Assembly: GCA_038232935.1 (NCBI GenBank)
Contig: JBBSMX010000021.1
Location: forward strand, 1 to 43,029
Direction of reading: 5' to 3'
Length of the DNA stretch: 43,029 nt
Source of the DNA: JBBSMX01 sp038232935
Lineage (GTDB): Bacteria; Bacteroidota; Rhodothermia; Rhodothermales; JANQRZ01
The notes beneath the pieces were generated by a model. It searched no databases. It saw only the letters and a program-made list of their open reading frames with translations, and was not told the DNA's origin. This document shows positions 8,140-16,590 of this stretch, in pieces. The position numbers and the translations under genes were made by a program. The number at the start of each line of letters is the position of its first letter. Position 1 is the first letter of the stretch.

Positions 8140-8410
8140 GGGGAGACTCTATGTCTGCGTTGATCAAAGCCATCATCCACTGCACGGCCTCTTCGAGTAC
8201 GGTCGTGTTGAGCGCGTAGTGGATGTAGCGCCCGTTGCGTGTCGCCGTTACGAGGTCGGCTCGTTTCAGGATTTCGAGGTGGTGCGAGATGCTGGGCCAC
8301 GTCACGTCGAACGCCTCGGCTATCTCGCCCGCCGTCTGGTCCTCGTGCTTGAGCAGGTCCAGAATGGCGCGCCGGGTAGGGTCGTTGAGGGCTTTGAAGA
8401 GGAGTTTCAT
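8126..8410 (-). CDS. ArsR/SdpR-type winged-helix autorepressor
   Basis: A 94-residue regulator with an ArsR winged-helix fold: LFKALNDPTRRAILDLL, recognition helix WPSISHHLEILKRADLV, wing TRNGRYIHYALN. It lacks the Cys pairs of metal-sensing ArsR proteins, which fits the SdpR subgroup. Its end overlaps the start of the SdpI-like gene, so the two form an operon. The start codon lies at the edge of a symmetric TTAG/CTAA palindrome (8409-8436), which predicts repression of its own operon. The ATG at 8410 gives the usual family length. Confidence 0.92.
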   Translation of the reverse strand: MKLLFKALNDPTRRAILDLLKHEDQTAGEIAEAFDVTWPSISHHLEILKRADLVTATRNGRYIHYALNTTVLEEAVQWMMALINADIESPHDDD

Positions 8411-8436
8411 TTAGATAATTAGCTAAACGTCTAAAT
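8409..8436 (-). promoter_or_regulatory. Palindromic operator at the start of the ArsR/SdpI operon
   Basis: TTAG at 8411-8414 and 8419-8422 and CTAA at 8423-8426 and 8431-8434 are arranged symmetrically about 8422/8423. Extended half-sites match at 11 of 14 positions. The AT-rich element touches the start codon of the ArsR-type gene and contrasts with its GC-rich surroundings. It is a likely binding site for that protein. Confidence 0.65.
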
Positions 8437-8582
8437 GTACGAAGCCGACGCTTCCAGGTTTCACCCCGACAGCATGCGTTGCGCAATCCCCTGGGCGAGG
8501 CAGCGTGAATACCCTGGCATGAGGGAGACACGGCGCGTAAACTCCGATTATTCCGGAGATCGTTGAACCAGCCGCGTCCGTC

Positions 8583-11126
8583 ATGTCGTCTCTCGCTACG
8601 CCCCGCCGCCCTGCTCTCCTCTTCCTGGTCGTCGCGGTACTCGGCGTAGGGTTCTGGCTGCTCCGCCCGGACGCAGGTCCATCCGATCCCGTGCGACCGC
8701 CCGTGTCGGGGGCGTACGAAGCGCTTGCCTTCTGGACCGCGCAGCGGGCGTATCCGGGGACGGAGCTTCCGTCAGAGGGGTTTGCCGCCGCCGTCGCTGT
8801 GCGGCGTGCAATGGAGGCGGAGCGCCGGGGTGAGGGCGAGACGCCGTGGGAGCCCATCGGACCGCAGAATGTCGGAGGGCGGACGCTCGCCATCGTGCTC
8901 AACCCCGAGCGGCCGGAGACGGTCTGGGCCGGCTCGGCCGGCGGCGGGCTGTGGCGCTCGTACGACCAGGGCTTCGGCGGGACGTGGGAACGCGTCTCGA
9001 CCGGCTTAGGCGTGACCGCCGCCTCGGCCGTCGCGCTCGCGCCCGGTGACACGAGCACGATGTATCTCGGCACCGGCGAGGTCTACCGCTATGCCGAATC
9101 CATCGGCGGCGTCGTCTACCGCCCGACGCGCGGGAGCTACGGCATGGGCATCCTGAAATCCACCGACGGCGGCGCGACGTGGACCAAGAGCCTCGACTGG
9201 ACGCGGAACCAGGAACGCGGCGTTCAGATGATCCGCGTCGATCCGAACGACGCCTCGACTGTCTGGGCCGCCACGACGGAAGGCATCTACGTCAGCCGCG
9301 ACGCCGGCGGCTCGTGGACGCGCTCGCTCGATGTGGTGATGGGGACCGACCTCACCATCAACCCCGCCGACTCCGACGACATCGTCGCCGCGTGCGGAAA
9401 CCAGCAGTCCGAAGGCTATGGTCTCTACCGGACGCAGGACGGTGGGACCACGTGGACCCAACTCACGGAAGGGCTGCCCGAAGAGTACATCGGGAAAGTC
9501 CTCTTCAGCCGTCACCCGACCGAGTCCGGCACCATTTACGCCAGCATCGGCGATGGCATCTTTACCAGTGCTCCGACGAACACAACCCTCGTTCGCACGA
9601 CCGACGGCGGCGGCACGTGGACGACCCTCTCGACGTTCGACTACGGGAGCTATCAGGGTTGGTTCGCTCACTACGTTGGCGTCAACCCGGTCGATCCCGA
9701 TGTGCTCTATCTCGGCGGCGTGAACCTCTTCCGCGCCAACGGCGACGGGCAAAACGTGAACAGCGTTTTCGGGGTCCACGCCGACAACCACGCCATCGCC
9801 TTCCACCCGACGAATGCCAACATCGTCTACTTCGCCGGCGACGGGGGTATCTACCGGACCGCCAACGGAGGGGCGAGCACGCAGAACCTCAACGGCGGGT
9901 ATCAGACGACGCAGGTCTACAACGGCACCGCGACGGACCCGGCCGGAGAGATCATTCTTGGCGGGTTGCAGGACAACGGGACGGTACGTTTCACCGGCAG
10001 CCCAAATTGGGACCACGTCTTCGGCGGCGACGGGACGTGGTGCGCTGTCGATCCCTCCAACTCCGATGTGGTCTACGCCTCGTCGCAGAACCTCAACGTG
10101 AACCGCTCGACGAACGGGGGTGATTCGTTCAGTAATATCGCGCCGCCGAGCGGGGGGCAGACGGCGTTCGTCGCGCCCTACGCCCTCGCGCCCTCTGCTC
10201 CGGACGTGCTCTACGCCGCCCGCGCCGTTGTCTTCCGCTCCACCAACCGCGGCTCGTCGTGGACGCGCACGAACGGAAGCATAACCGTCGATCCGGACGG
10301 GAACCCCGCGCTCGCCCTCACGATTTCGCCGAGCGATGAGGACGTGGTCTACCTTGCGACGGCTCCGCTCTTCCCGAATGCGGAGGTGCCCGGCCCGCCG
10401 AAGCTGTTCGTCACGCGCGACGGCGGCGCGAATTGGACGGACATCACGGCCGGGCTCCCGGACCGCTTCATCATCGACATCGCCGTCCACCCGTTGGACG
10501 ACGCACAGGCGTGGGTGACGGTCGGCGGCTTCGGCACGCCGCACGTTTACAAAACAGCCGACTCTGGCCAGACGTGGATCGACGTGACGGGCGACCTCCC
10601 CGACGCGCCCACCTCGGCGGTGGCCTTCGACCCGCTCGCGCCGGAGACCGTGTTCGTGGGCAACGACGTGGGCGTGTTCGTCACGCGCGACGCGGGCGTG
10701 ACGTGGGCGTCGTACAGCGAAGACCTGCCGGACGCCGTCCTCGTGCTCGACCTCGTCGTTGCGCCGGAGGACCGCGCGCTGCTCGTCGCGACGCACGGCA
10801 ACGGGATGTACCGCCGCTCGCTGCTCGACAACCCCGTGGCGACGGAGGTGGGCACTGCTCCCGCCGGCTTCCGCCTCGTGCAGAACGCGCCGAACCCGTT
10901 CCGCTCGCGCACGACGCTGAGCTTCGAACTCGACCGGCCGGGCGAGGTCCGGCTGGAAGTGTTCGACGTCGCCGGCCGCCGCGTGGCGACGCTTGCCGAA
11001 GGGCGGCACGAAGCCGGAACGCACACGGCGACGTGGGACGCGTACGGGCTCGCGAGCGGGGTCTACGTGGCGCGGCTCACCGCAGCGGGTGCCGTCGAGA
11101 CGCGGCGGATGACGCTGGTGCGGTAG
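8583..11126 (+). CDS. Secreted BNR/sortilin-type beta-propeller protein with T9SS tail
   Basis: An 847-residue protein with an N-terminal hydrophobic export segment (about 11-27) and many BNR/VPS10-like blades, seen as repeated Asp-box motifs: SYDQGFGGTWERV, STDGGATWTKS, SRDAGGSWTRS, TQDGGTTWTQL, TTDGGGTWTTL, TRDGGANWTDI, TADSGQTWIDV and TRDAGVTWASY. Such WD40/YVTN/BNR-like folds occur in xyloglucanases, sialidases and photosynthesis-assembly factors, but no catalytic signature can be assigned here. The C-terminus is a T9SS sorting domain (NAPNPFRSRTTLSFELD ... MTLVR) almost identical to that of the S8 protease at 4133. Surface display or secretion is expected; substrate unknown. Confidence 0.88.
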   Translation: MSSLATPRRPALLFLVVAVLGVGFWLLRPDAGPSDPVRPPVSGAYEALAFWTAQRAYPGTELPSEGFAAAVAVRRAMEAERRGEGETPWEPIGPQNVGGRTLAIVLNPERPETVWAGSAGGGLWRSYDQGFGGTWERVSTGLGVTAASAVALAPGDTSTMYLGTGEVYRYAESIGGVVYRPTRGSYGMGILKSTDGGATWTKSLDWTRNQERGVQMIRVDPNDASTVWAATTEGIYVSRDAGGSWTRSLDVVMGTDLTINPADSDDIVAACGNQQSEGYGLYRTQDGGTTWTQLTEGLPEEYIGKVLFSRHPTESGTIYASIGDGIFTSAPTNTTLVRTTDGGGTWTTLSTFDYGSYQGWFAHYVGVNPVDPDVLYLGGVNLFRANGDGQNVNSVFGVHADNHAIAFHPTNANIVYFAGDGGIYRTANGGASTQNLNGGYQTTQVYNGTATDPAGEIILGGLQDNGTVRFTGSPNWDHVFGGDGTWCAVDPSNSDVVYASSQNLNVNRSTNGGDSFSNIAPPSGGQTAFVAPYALAPSAPDVLYAARAVVFRSTNRGSSWTRTNGSITVDPDGNPALALTISPSDEDVVYLATAPLFPNAEVPGPPKLFVTRDGGANWTDITAGLPDRFIIDIAVHPLDDAQAWVTVGGFGTPHVYKTADSGQTWIDVTGDLPDAPTSAVAFDPLAPETVFVGNDVGVFVTRDAGVTWASYSEDLPDAVLVLDLVVAPEDRALLVATHGNGMYRRSLLDNPVATEVGTAPAGFRLVQNAPNPFRSRTTLSFELDRPGEVRLEVFDVAGRRVATLAEGRHEAGTHTATWDAYGLASGVYVARLTAAGAVETRRMTLVR

Positions 11127-11133
11127 TGCTGGT

Positions 11134-11259
11134 GGACCCCCCGCCCCGTTCGCATCGCACTACGTGCTCACGCTTCACGGGTCTGTCCCCCTCGAAGGGG
11201 GACAGCCGCGCGTAGCTGGGAACGAGCGTGCGAGTGACCGCGAGTGCGGCGGGGGGTCC
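11134..11259. repeat. Nested inverted repeat between convergent genes
   Basis: GGACCCCCCGCC (11134-11145) is the exact reverse complement of 11248-11259, and a 9-bp hairpin (11184-11204, loop CGA) lies between them. Further weak complementarity links the arms. It fills nearly all of the gap between the BNR gene and aspS, so it may terminate both transcripts or be a small REP/MITE-like element. Confidence 0.55.
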
Positions 11260-11266
11260 GCACCCG

Positions 11267-13099
11267 CTACGACGGCTGCTTCACCGCCTTCGTTTTGTCC
11301 GGGCCGTCGTCGGGGAGGATGGTGCGGATGTGGAGGTCGCGGAGCTGGTGCTCGTCCACGAAGTCCGGCGTTCGGCTCATCGGCTCGGTCGCGTGCTGCG
11401 TTTTGGGGAAGGCGATCACGTCGCGTAGCGAAGGCGCGCCCGTGAGGTGCATGACCATCCGGTCGAGGCCGAGGGCGATTCCGCCGTGGGGCGGTGCGCC
11501 GTAGCGGAAGGCGTCGAGGAGGAAGCCGAACCTTTCCTGTGCCTCGGCCTCGTCGATCCCGAGGGCGCGGAACATCAGGCTCTGCACGTCGCGCTGGTGG
11601 ATCCGGATCGAGCCGCCGCCGAGCTCGGAGCCGTTGAGCACGAGGTCGTAGGCCCGCGCCCGGACCGCGCCGGGGTCGCTGTCGAGCCGGTCCATGTCCT
11701 CGGGCTTCGGGCTCGTGAACGGGTGGTGCATCGCGAAGTAGCGGCCCGCGCCCTCGTCGTATTCGAGGAGCGGAAAGTCCGTCACCCAGAGGAACTTCCA
11801 CGGGCCGTCGGCACCCTCGGGGACGAGGCTGAGCTCGTCCGCCATGTGGAGGCGGAGCGCGCCGGCCTGCTCGAACACCTTCGGCTGCGGCCCCGCGAGC
11901 ACGAGCACGAGGTCGCCCGCTTCAGCCCCGACGGTCTCGACGGCGCGGGCCACGAATTCCGTCGGCAGCACCTCGGACTTCACGGACGATTGTATCTCGC
12001 TGCCGTCGCTCGGGAGGCGGAAATAGATGAGCCCGCCCGCGCCGATCTTCTTGCGGACGATGTCCTTGTCGAGCCTGTCCATCGCGCCGCGCCCGCGGTC
12101 GCCCTCGCCGGGCACGCGGATGGCGACCACCGCGTCCGCGTTCTCGAACAGCCGGAAGCCGGAGCCGGCGAACGTCTCGGATAGGTCGTGGAGTTCCAGC
12201 CCGAAGCGAAGGTCGGGCTTGTCGGAGCCGTAGCGGCGGATCGCCTCGGCGTAGGGCATCCGGGGGAACGGCGTTTCCAGCTCCGTCCCTTTCAGATCCT
12301 TCCACACCTGCGTCATCAGCCCTTCGAGAAGGTCGTAGATGCCCTCCTCGGTGGCGAACGTCATCTCCACGTCCACCTGTGTGAACTCCGGCTGGCGGTC
12401 GGCGCGGAGGTCCTCATCGCGGAAGCACTTCACGATCTGGAAGTAGCGGTCGAGCCCGGCGACCATCAGGATCTGCTTGTAGGTCTGCGGGCTCTGCGGG
12501 AGCGCGTAGAACTGGCCGGGGTGGACGCGGCTCGGCACGAGGTAGTCGCGCGCGCCCTCGGGCGTAGACTTCATCAGCACCGGCGTCTCGACCTCGATGA
12601 AGTCGTGCCCGTCGAAGTAGCGGCGGACGCTCTGGTAGAGCTTGCTGCGGAGGAGGAGGTTCTGCTGGAGCGCGGGCCGCCGGAGGTCGAGGTAGCGGTA
12701 CTGGAGGCGGAGGTCGGCGCTCGTGTTCTGCTGCTTCTCCTCGTGCGAGGTCACGGCGAACGGGAGCGGCTCGGCGACGTTGAGCACGTCGAGGTTGTCC
12801 ACCCACACCTCCACATCGCCGGTCGGGAGGTCGGGGTTCTTGCTCTCGCGCTCGCGGACTTCGCCGGTGACCGAGATGACGGACTCGTTGCGCAGCCGCT
12901 CCGCCTGCTCGTACGCCTCTCGGTTGCCCTGGGGCGAGAACACGAGCTGCGTCAGCCCGTAGCGGTCGCGGAGGTCGATGAAGAGGAGCCCGCCGAGGTT
13001 GCGGCGGGTATCCACCCAGCCTTTGAGCGTGACCATCTGGCCGACGTGCTCGGCGCGGAGCTCGCCGTTGGTGTGGGTGCGGGGGCCGTGTTCGGACAT
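11267..13099 (-). CDS. aspS: Aspartate--tRNA ligase
   Basis: A 610-residue bacterial-type AspRS that charges tRNA-Asp in the cytoplasm. The N-terminal OB-fold anticodon-binding domain includes GWVDTRRNLGGLLFIDLRD. Class II motif 2 is visible as CFRDEDLRADRQPEFTQVD, the bacterial GAD insertion lies in the middle, and motif 3 is GIALGLDRMVMHLTGAPSLR. Leu35 in RRNLGG matches the Leu of discriminating AspRS such as the E. coli enzyme (non-discriminating forms have His there), so strict Asp-tRNA specificity is likely. The lysine-rich C-terminal tail is slightly longer than usual. It is monocistronic on the minus strand. Confidence 0.97.
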   Translation of the reverse strand: MSEHGPRTHTNGELRAEHVGQMVTLKGWVDTRRNLGGLLFIDLRDRYGLTQLVFSPQGNREAYEQAERLRNESVISVTGEVRERESKNPDLPTGDVEVWVDNLDVLNVAEPLPFAVTSHEEKQQNTSADLRLQYRYLDLRRPALQQNLLLRSKLYQSVRRYFDGHDFIEVETPVLMKSTPEGARDYLVPSRVHPGQFYALPQSPQTYKQILMVAGLDRYFQIVKCFRDEDLRADRQPEFTQVDVEMTFATEEGIYDLLEGLMTQVWKDLKGTELETPFPRMPYAEAIRRYGSDKPDLRFGLELHDLSETFAGSGFRLFENADAVVAIRVPGEGDRGRGAMDRLDKDIVRKKIGAGGLIYFRLPSDGSEIQSSVKSEVLPTEFVARAVETVGAEAGDLVLVLAGPQPKVFEQAGALRLHMADELSLVPEGADGPWKFLWVTDFPLLEYDEGAGRYFAMHHPFTSPKPEDMDRLDSDPGAVRARAYDLVLNGSELGGGSIRIHQRDVQSLMFRALGIDEAEAQERFGFLLDAFRYGAPPHGGIALGLDRMVMHLTGAPSLRDVIAFPKTQHATEPMSRTPDFVDEHQLRDLHIRTILPDDGPDKTKAVKQPS

Positions 13100-13133
13100 G
13101 GAGGGAGCAAGGAGGGCGGAAAGGGCCTCCTGC

Positions 13134-13222
13134 TGTCATTGCGAACGCAGCGAAGCAATCTCCTCCGATCTGCTTCCACCAGGAGATTGCCACGTCGGCC
13201 TTTCGGCCTCCTCGCAATGACA
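13134..13222. repeat. 89-bp palindromic dispersed repeat (MITE/REP-like)
   Basis: Terminal inverted repeats TGTCATTGCGA (13134-13144) and TCGCAATGACA (13212-13222) enclose a second pair, GCAATCTCCT (13155-13164) and AGGAGATTGC (13181-13190). A CATTGCGA...GAAGCAATCTCC pattern resembles a non-coding repeat found in many unrelated bacterial genomes. Here it lies between the starts of aspS and meaB. No coding potential is apparent. Confidence 0.7.
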
Positions 13223-13336
13223 ACGAGAGAGGGAGGACTACAAAAGTTCGGGCGAACAGGGGGGGCGAAATGAAAATTTGCGATTGATATTGGCGATGTC
13301 GAGCATTCGTGCCCGTCCCTGCGCCATCTTCCCCGC

Positions 13337-14305
13337 ATGAATTCCTCCGATGCCTCCGACCTCGCTGCCGCCGTTCTTACGGGCCACCGCCGCGCCGTCG
13401 CCCGCGCCATCACCCGCGTCGAGAACGGCCTCGCCGGGGCCGATGCGCTCGTCGATGCGCTCTATCCGCACACAGGGAACGCGTGGCGCGTCGGCATCAC
13501 CGGGCCGCCGGGGGCGGGGAAGTCCACGCTCACAGACCGACTCATCGGGGATTTCCGCGAGGCCGGGCAGACGGTCGGTGTCGTCGCCGTCGATCCGTCG
13601 AGCCCGTTCACCGGCGGCGCGCTCCTCGGCGACCGCGTCCGGCTCTCCGAGCGGCTCGGCGACGATGGCGTGTTCTATCGCTCGCTCGCGGCGCGGGGCG
13701 CGGGCGGCGGACTGAGCGAAGCGACCGAGGCCGCCGCCGACGTGCTCGACGCCGCCGGGCACGACCTCGTGCTCATCGAGACCGTCGGCGTGGGGCAGGG
13801 CGAGCTCGACGTGGCCGAGGCGGCGGACACGGTCGTCGTCGTGCTCGTGCCCGAGAGCGGCGATGCGGTCCAGGCGATGAAGGCCGGGCTGATGGAGATC
13901 GCCAACGTGTTCTGCGTCAACAAAGCCGACCACCCCGACGCGAACGCGCTCGTCGGTGCGCTCCGCTCGACGCTGCGGCTGCGCACGCCTCGCCCCGGCG
14001 ACGACTGGATGCCGCCCGTCGTCAAAACCGTCGCTACGCAGGCGGAGGGGCTGGACGCGCTGACCGAGGCTATGCAGCAGCACCGAGACTGGCTGGAGGC
14101 GGACGGGCGGTGGCAGGCGAAGCGGGAGGCACGGCTGCGGCGACGCGTCCACCGGCTCGTGCAGGCGGATTGGCAGCGGCGGTTCTGGACTCCCGAACGG
14201 CAGGCGGCGCTCGACGAAGCTGTGGCTGCGCTCGGCGCGGAGGAGCGGGCTCCGCATGCGCTCGCCGCCCGCATCCTCACGCGCGACGTAGGCTCGCGTG
14301 TCTAG
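13337..14305 (+). CDS. meaB: MeaB/ArgK-type GTPase, methylmalonyl-CoA mutase chaperone
   Basis: A 322-residue G3E-family GTPase that loads and protects the adenosylcobalamin-dependent methylmalonyl-CoA mutase. The Walker A motif is GPPGAGKST (56-64), followed by the family signature VDPSSPFTGGALLGDRVR, switch region ETVGVGQGELDVA and base-recognition motif NKAD. Length and order match MeaB. No mutase gene is in the window, so it is encoded apart from its partner. The start ATG at 13337 is divergent from aspS across the palindromic repeat. Confidence 0.95.
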   Translation: MNSSDASDLAAAVLTGHRRAVARAITRVENGLAGADALVDALYPHTGNAWRVGITGPPGAGKSTLTDRLIGDFREAGQTVGVVAVDPSSPFTGGALLGDRVRLSERLGDDGVFYRSLAARGAGGGLSEATEAAADVLDAAGHDLVLIETVGVGQGELDVAEAADTVVVVLVPESGDAVQAMKAGLMEIANVFCVNKADHPDANALVGALRSTLRLRTPRPGDDWMPPVVKTVATQAEGLDALTEAMQQHRDWLEADGRWQAKREARLRRRVHRLVQADWQRRFWTPERQAALDEAVAALGAEERAPHALAARILTRDVGSRV

Positions 14306-14386
14306 TTCGGTGTTACGTCAGCGGCGTGGGCTTCGGCGTATGGAATAGCGACGGCGCTTGGCCCTGCACATTCCGCAAGTTCTTGC

Positions 14387-14394
14387 TATCTTCT
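14387..14394 (+). promoter_or_regulatory. Candidate -7 element for the POT transporter gene
   Basis: TATCTTCT lies 60 bp before the ATG at 14454 and matches the TAnnTT core seen at other starts in the window. No good upstream partner element was found. Confidence 0.25.
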
Positions 14395-14453
14395 CCACGT
14401 TTGTGCCGGTCCGCAGGCCGTCGGCGCACCTCCCATTCCACCGAGCAAACACT

Positions 14454-16061
14454 ATGGCAAAGGACCCCAACGCAGAAGCCTCTTCCGACCTCGCTGCCCA
14501 GGAGATCTCTCCGTACGCTCGGGGAGCCTCGGGCGCTATCGGCGCGAACGACACACGCTTCTTCGGGCACCCGCTCGGGCTGTCGAACCTCTTCTTCACC
14601 GAGCTGTTCGAGCGCTTCTCGTACTACGGAATGCGCGCGCTCCTCGTCCTCTTTATGACCGCCGCCACGGTCGATGGGGGCCTGGGCTACGACGTGGCGA
14701 CCTCGGCCCTCATCTACGGGCTCTACACGTCGCTCGTCTACCTCGTCAACCTCCCCGGCGGCTGGATCGCCGACCGGCTCCTCGGGCAGCGGCGCTCGGT
14801 GTTGATGGGCGGCACGATCATCGCGCTCGGGCACTTCACGATGGCGGTGCCCTCGACGATGTTCTTCTACATCGGGCTCGGGCTGATTGTCCTCGGGACG
14901 GGCCTGCTCAAGCCGAACATCTCGGTGATGGTAGGGCAGCTCTACCCCGCCGAGGACGCTCGCCGCGACGCCGGATTCACGATCTTCTACATGGGCATCA
15001 ACATGGGGGCCTTCGCGGCCCCGCTCGTGTGCGGCGCGCTCGCAATCAACTACGGCTGGCACTACGGCTTCGCCGCTGCGGGCGTGGGGATGACGGTTGG
15101 GATGATCGTCTATCTCCTCTTCGGCAAGCAGCTCGGCAACGTCGGCATGCTCACGCGCGCAGCAGAGGCCGAGAAGTCGGCGTCGATGTCGTCGCTCGTC
15201 AAGGGGCTCGCCGCCGTGTTGGTGCTGGTCGGCGTGATCGCTGGGCTGATGGCGATGGGCGTGATCCCCGGCACGGCCGAGGGCATTACGGGTGTCTACA
15301 CCGTGCTCTTGCTTGCGATTGTATTCGGGCTGTTCGGCTGGCTGTTCACGCGCGACTACTGGACCGACCTCGAACGCAAGCGGCTCTATCTCATCGGGCT
15401 CCTGTTCGTGGGTGCCGCCGTGTTCTGGGCCGCGTTCGAGCAGGCGGGCTCCAGCCTCAACCTGTTTGCGCAGCAGTCCACGGATCGGTCCGTCGGGAGC
15501 TGGTTGCAGTGGATCCCCGGTCTCGGCGAGGGCGAGATTCCGGCGGCGTGGTTCCAGTCCGCCAATGCCTTCTTTATCTTCACGATTGCGCCGATTGTGG
15601 CGGCCCTCTGGGTGTGGCTCGGGCGGCGCGGGAAGGATCTGTCGAGCCCGACGAAGTTCGGCATCGGCCTCGTCCTGCTCGGTCTCGGGTTCGTCGTGAT
15701 GATCGGGGCCGGGATCGCCGCGGCAGGCGGTGCGCAGGTCTCGCCGATGTGGCTCATCCTGACCTACCTGCTCCACACGCTCGGTGAGCTGACGCTCTCG
15801 CCGGTGGGCCTCAGCGCGATGACCAAGCTGGCCCCGGCGCGCGTCTCCTCACTCATGATGGGGGTATGGTTCCTTGGTGCCTCGGTCGGCAACTTCGTGG
15901 CGGGCTTCATCGCCTCGTTCTACGAGAAGATGGAACTGCCGTCGTTCATGGGCCTCGTGGCTGCGATTGCTATCATCGTCGGCGTGCTGTTCTTCTTCAT
16001 TGCCGGGCCGTTCAAGAAGATGATGGCGCGCGCGGATGATCGTGCGGTCGCCGCGCACTGA
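14454..16061 (+). CDS. POT/PTR2-family proton-dependent peptide transporter
   Basis: A 535-residue major-facilitator transporter importing di- and tripeptides with protons. The hallmark ExxER motif is Glu50-Leu-Phe-Glu53-Arg54 in TELFERFSYYGMRALL, and the PTR signature continues at GGWIADRLLGQRR and GTGLLKPNISVMVGQLY. About 14 membrane segments are present, including the two extra helices common in bacterial members. ATG at 14454 is chosen because a short soluble tail then precedes helix 1; earlier in-frame starts add unrelated sequence. It could use peptides released by secreted proteases such as the S8 enzyme, which is inference. Confidence 0.93.
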   Translation: MAKDPNAEASSDLAAQEISPYARGASGAIGANDTRFFGHPLGLSNLFFTELFERFSYYGMRALLVLFMTAATVDGGLGYDVATSALIYGLYTSLVYLVNLPGGWIADRLLGQRRSVLMGGTIIALGHFTMAVPSTMFFYIGLGLIVLGTGLLKPNISVMVGQLYPAEDARRDAGFTIFYMGINMGAFAAPLVCGALAINYGWHYGFAAAGVGMTVGMIVYLLFGKQLGNVGMLTRAAEAEKSASMSSLVKGLAAVLVLVGVIAGLMAMGVIPGTAEGITGVYTVLLLAIVFGLFGWLFTRDYWTDLERKRLYLIGLLFVGAAVFWAAFEQAGSSLNLFAQQSTDRSVGSWLQWIPGLGEGEIPAAWFQSANAFFIFTIAPIVAALWVWLGRRGKDLSSPTKFGIGLVLLGLGFVVMIGAGIAAAGGAQVSPMWLILTYLLHTLGELTLSPVGLSAMTKLAPARVSSLMMGVWFLGASVGNFVAGFIASFYEKMELPSFMGLVAAIAIIVGVLFFFIAGPFKKMMARADDRAVAAH

Positions 16062-16087
16062 GCGCCTCGTCTCTTTCTTTGTATCTC

Positions 16088-16115
16088 GTAGGGGCGCAGC
16101 GCGCTGCGCCCCTAC
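16088..16115. terminator. 28-nt perfect palindrome between the POT gene and dut
   Basis: The sequence 16088-16115 equals its own reverse complement (core GGGGCGCAGCGCGCTGCGCC) and is followed by GCATTTTC. It lies 26 bp after the transporter stop and 15 bp before the dut ATG. It probably ends the transporter transcript; it could also be a REP-type copy. Confidence 0.6.
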
Positions 16116-16130
16116 GCATTTTCATCTGTC

Positions 16131-16586
16131 ATGTCCGACCCCATCCGCGTCCCCGTCGAAATCCTCCCGCATGGCGAAGGGCTCGACCTACCCGCCCAAG
16201 CCACCGAAGGCTCCGCCGGACTCGACCTCCGTGCGGCCGTGGAGGAGCCCGTTGCGCTCGCGCCCGGCACGCATGCGCTCATCCCGACCGGCCTCAAGAT
16301 AGCGCTCCCACTCGGCACGGAGGGGCAGGTCCGCCCCCGCAGCGGCCTCGCCGCGAAGCACGGCGTCACCGTCCTCAACAGCCCCGGCACCGTCGACGCG
16401 GACTACCGGGGCGAGGTGAAAGTCATCCTCGTCAACCACGGGCTCGAAACGTTCACCGTCGAGCGCGGCGAGCGGATCGCCCAACTGGTTGTGGCCCGCG
16501 TCGAACGCGTCGAACTCGTACCCCAAGCCGAGTTGGAGGGGACAGTACGCGGGGCCGGCGGCTTCGGCCACACGGGGCGGGGGTGA
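16131..16586 (+). CDS. dut: dUTP diphosphatase
   Basis: A 151-residue trimeric dUTPase that hydrolyses dUTP to dUMP and PPi, keeping uracil out of DNA. All five motifs are visible: GSAGLDLRA (27-35), GLKIALP (54-60), RPRSGLAAKHG through DADYRG (68-94, general-base Asp89), RGERIAQLV (112-120) and the C-terminal glycine-rich GAGGFGHTGRG (141-151). The start at 16131 gives the usual length. The stop lies 4 bp from the convergent FkbM gene stop, leaving no room for a separate terminator. Confidence 0.96.
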   Translation: MSDPIRVPVEILPHGEGLDLPAQATEGSAGLDLRAAVEEPVALAPGTHALIPTGLKIALPLGTEGQVRPRSGLAAKHGVTVLNSPGTVDADYRGEVKVILVNHGLETFTVERGERIAQLVVARVERVELVPQAELEGTVRGAGGFGHTGRG

Positions 16587-16590
16587 TCCG

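Noticed and set aside
9006..11024. 672-codon antisense frame opposite the BNR protein
   Set aside because: It shows no domain, is rich in Arg/Val, and mirrors the strong repeats of the real gene.
13280..13300. TATTGG promoter element for meaB
   Set aside because: It does not keep the TAnnTT core and has no partner element; too weak to annotate.
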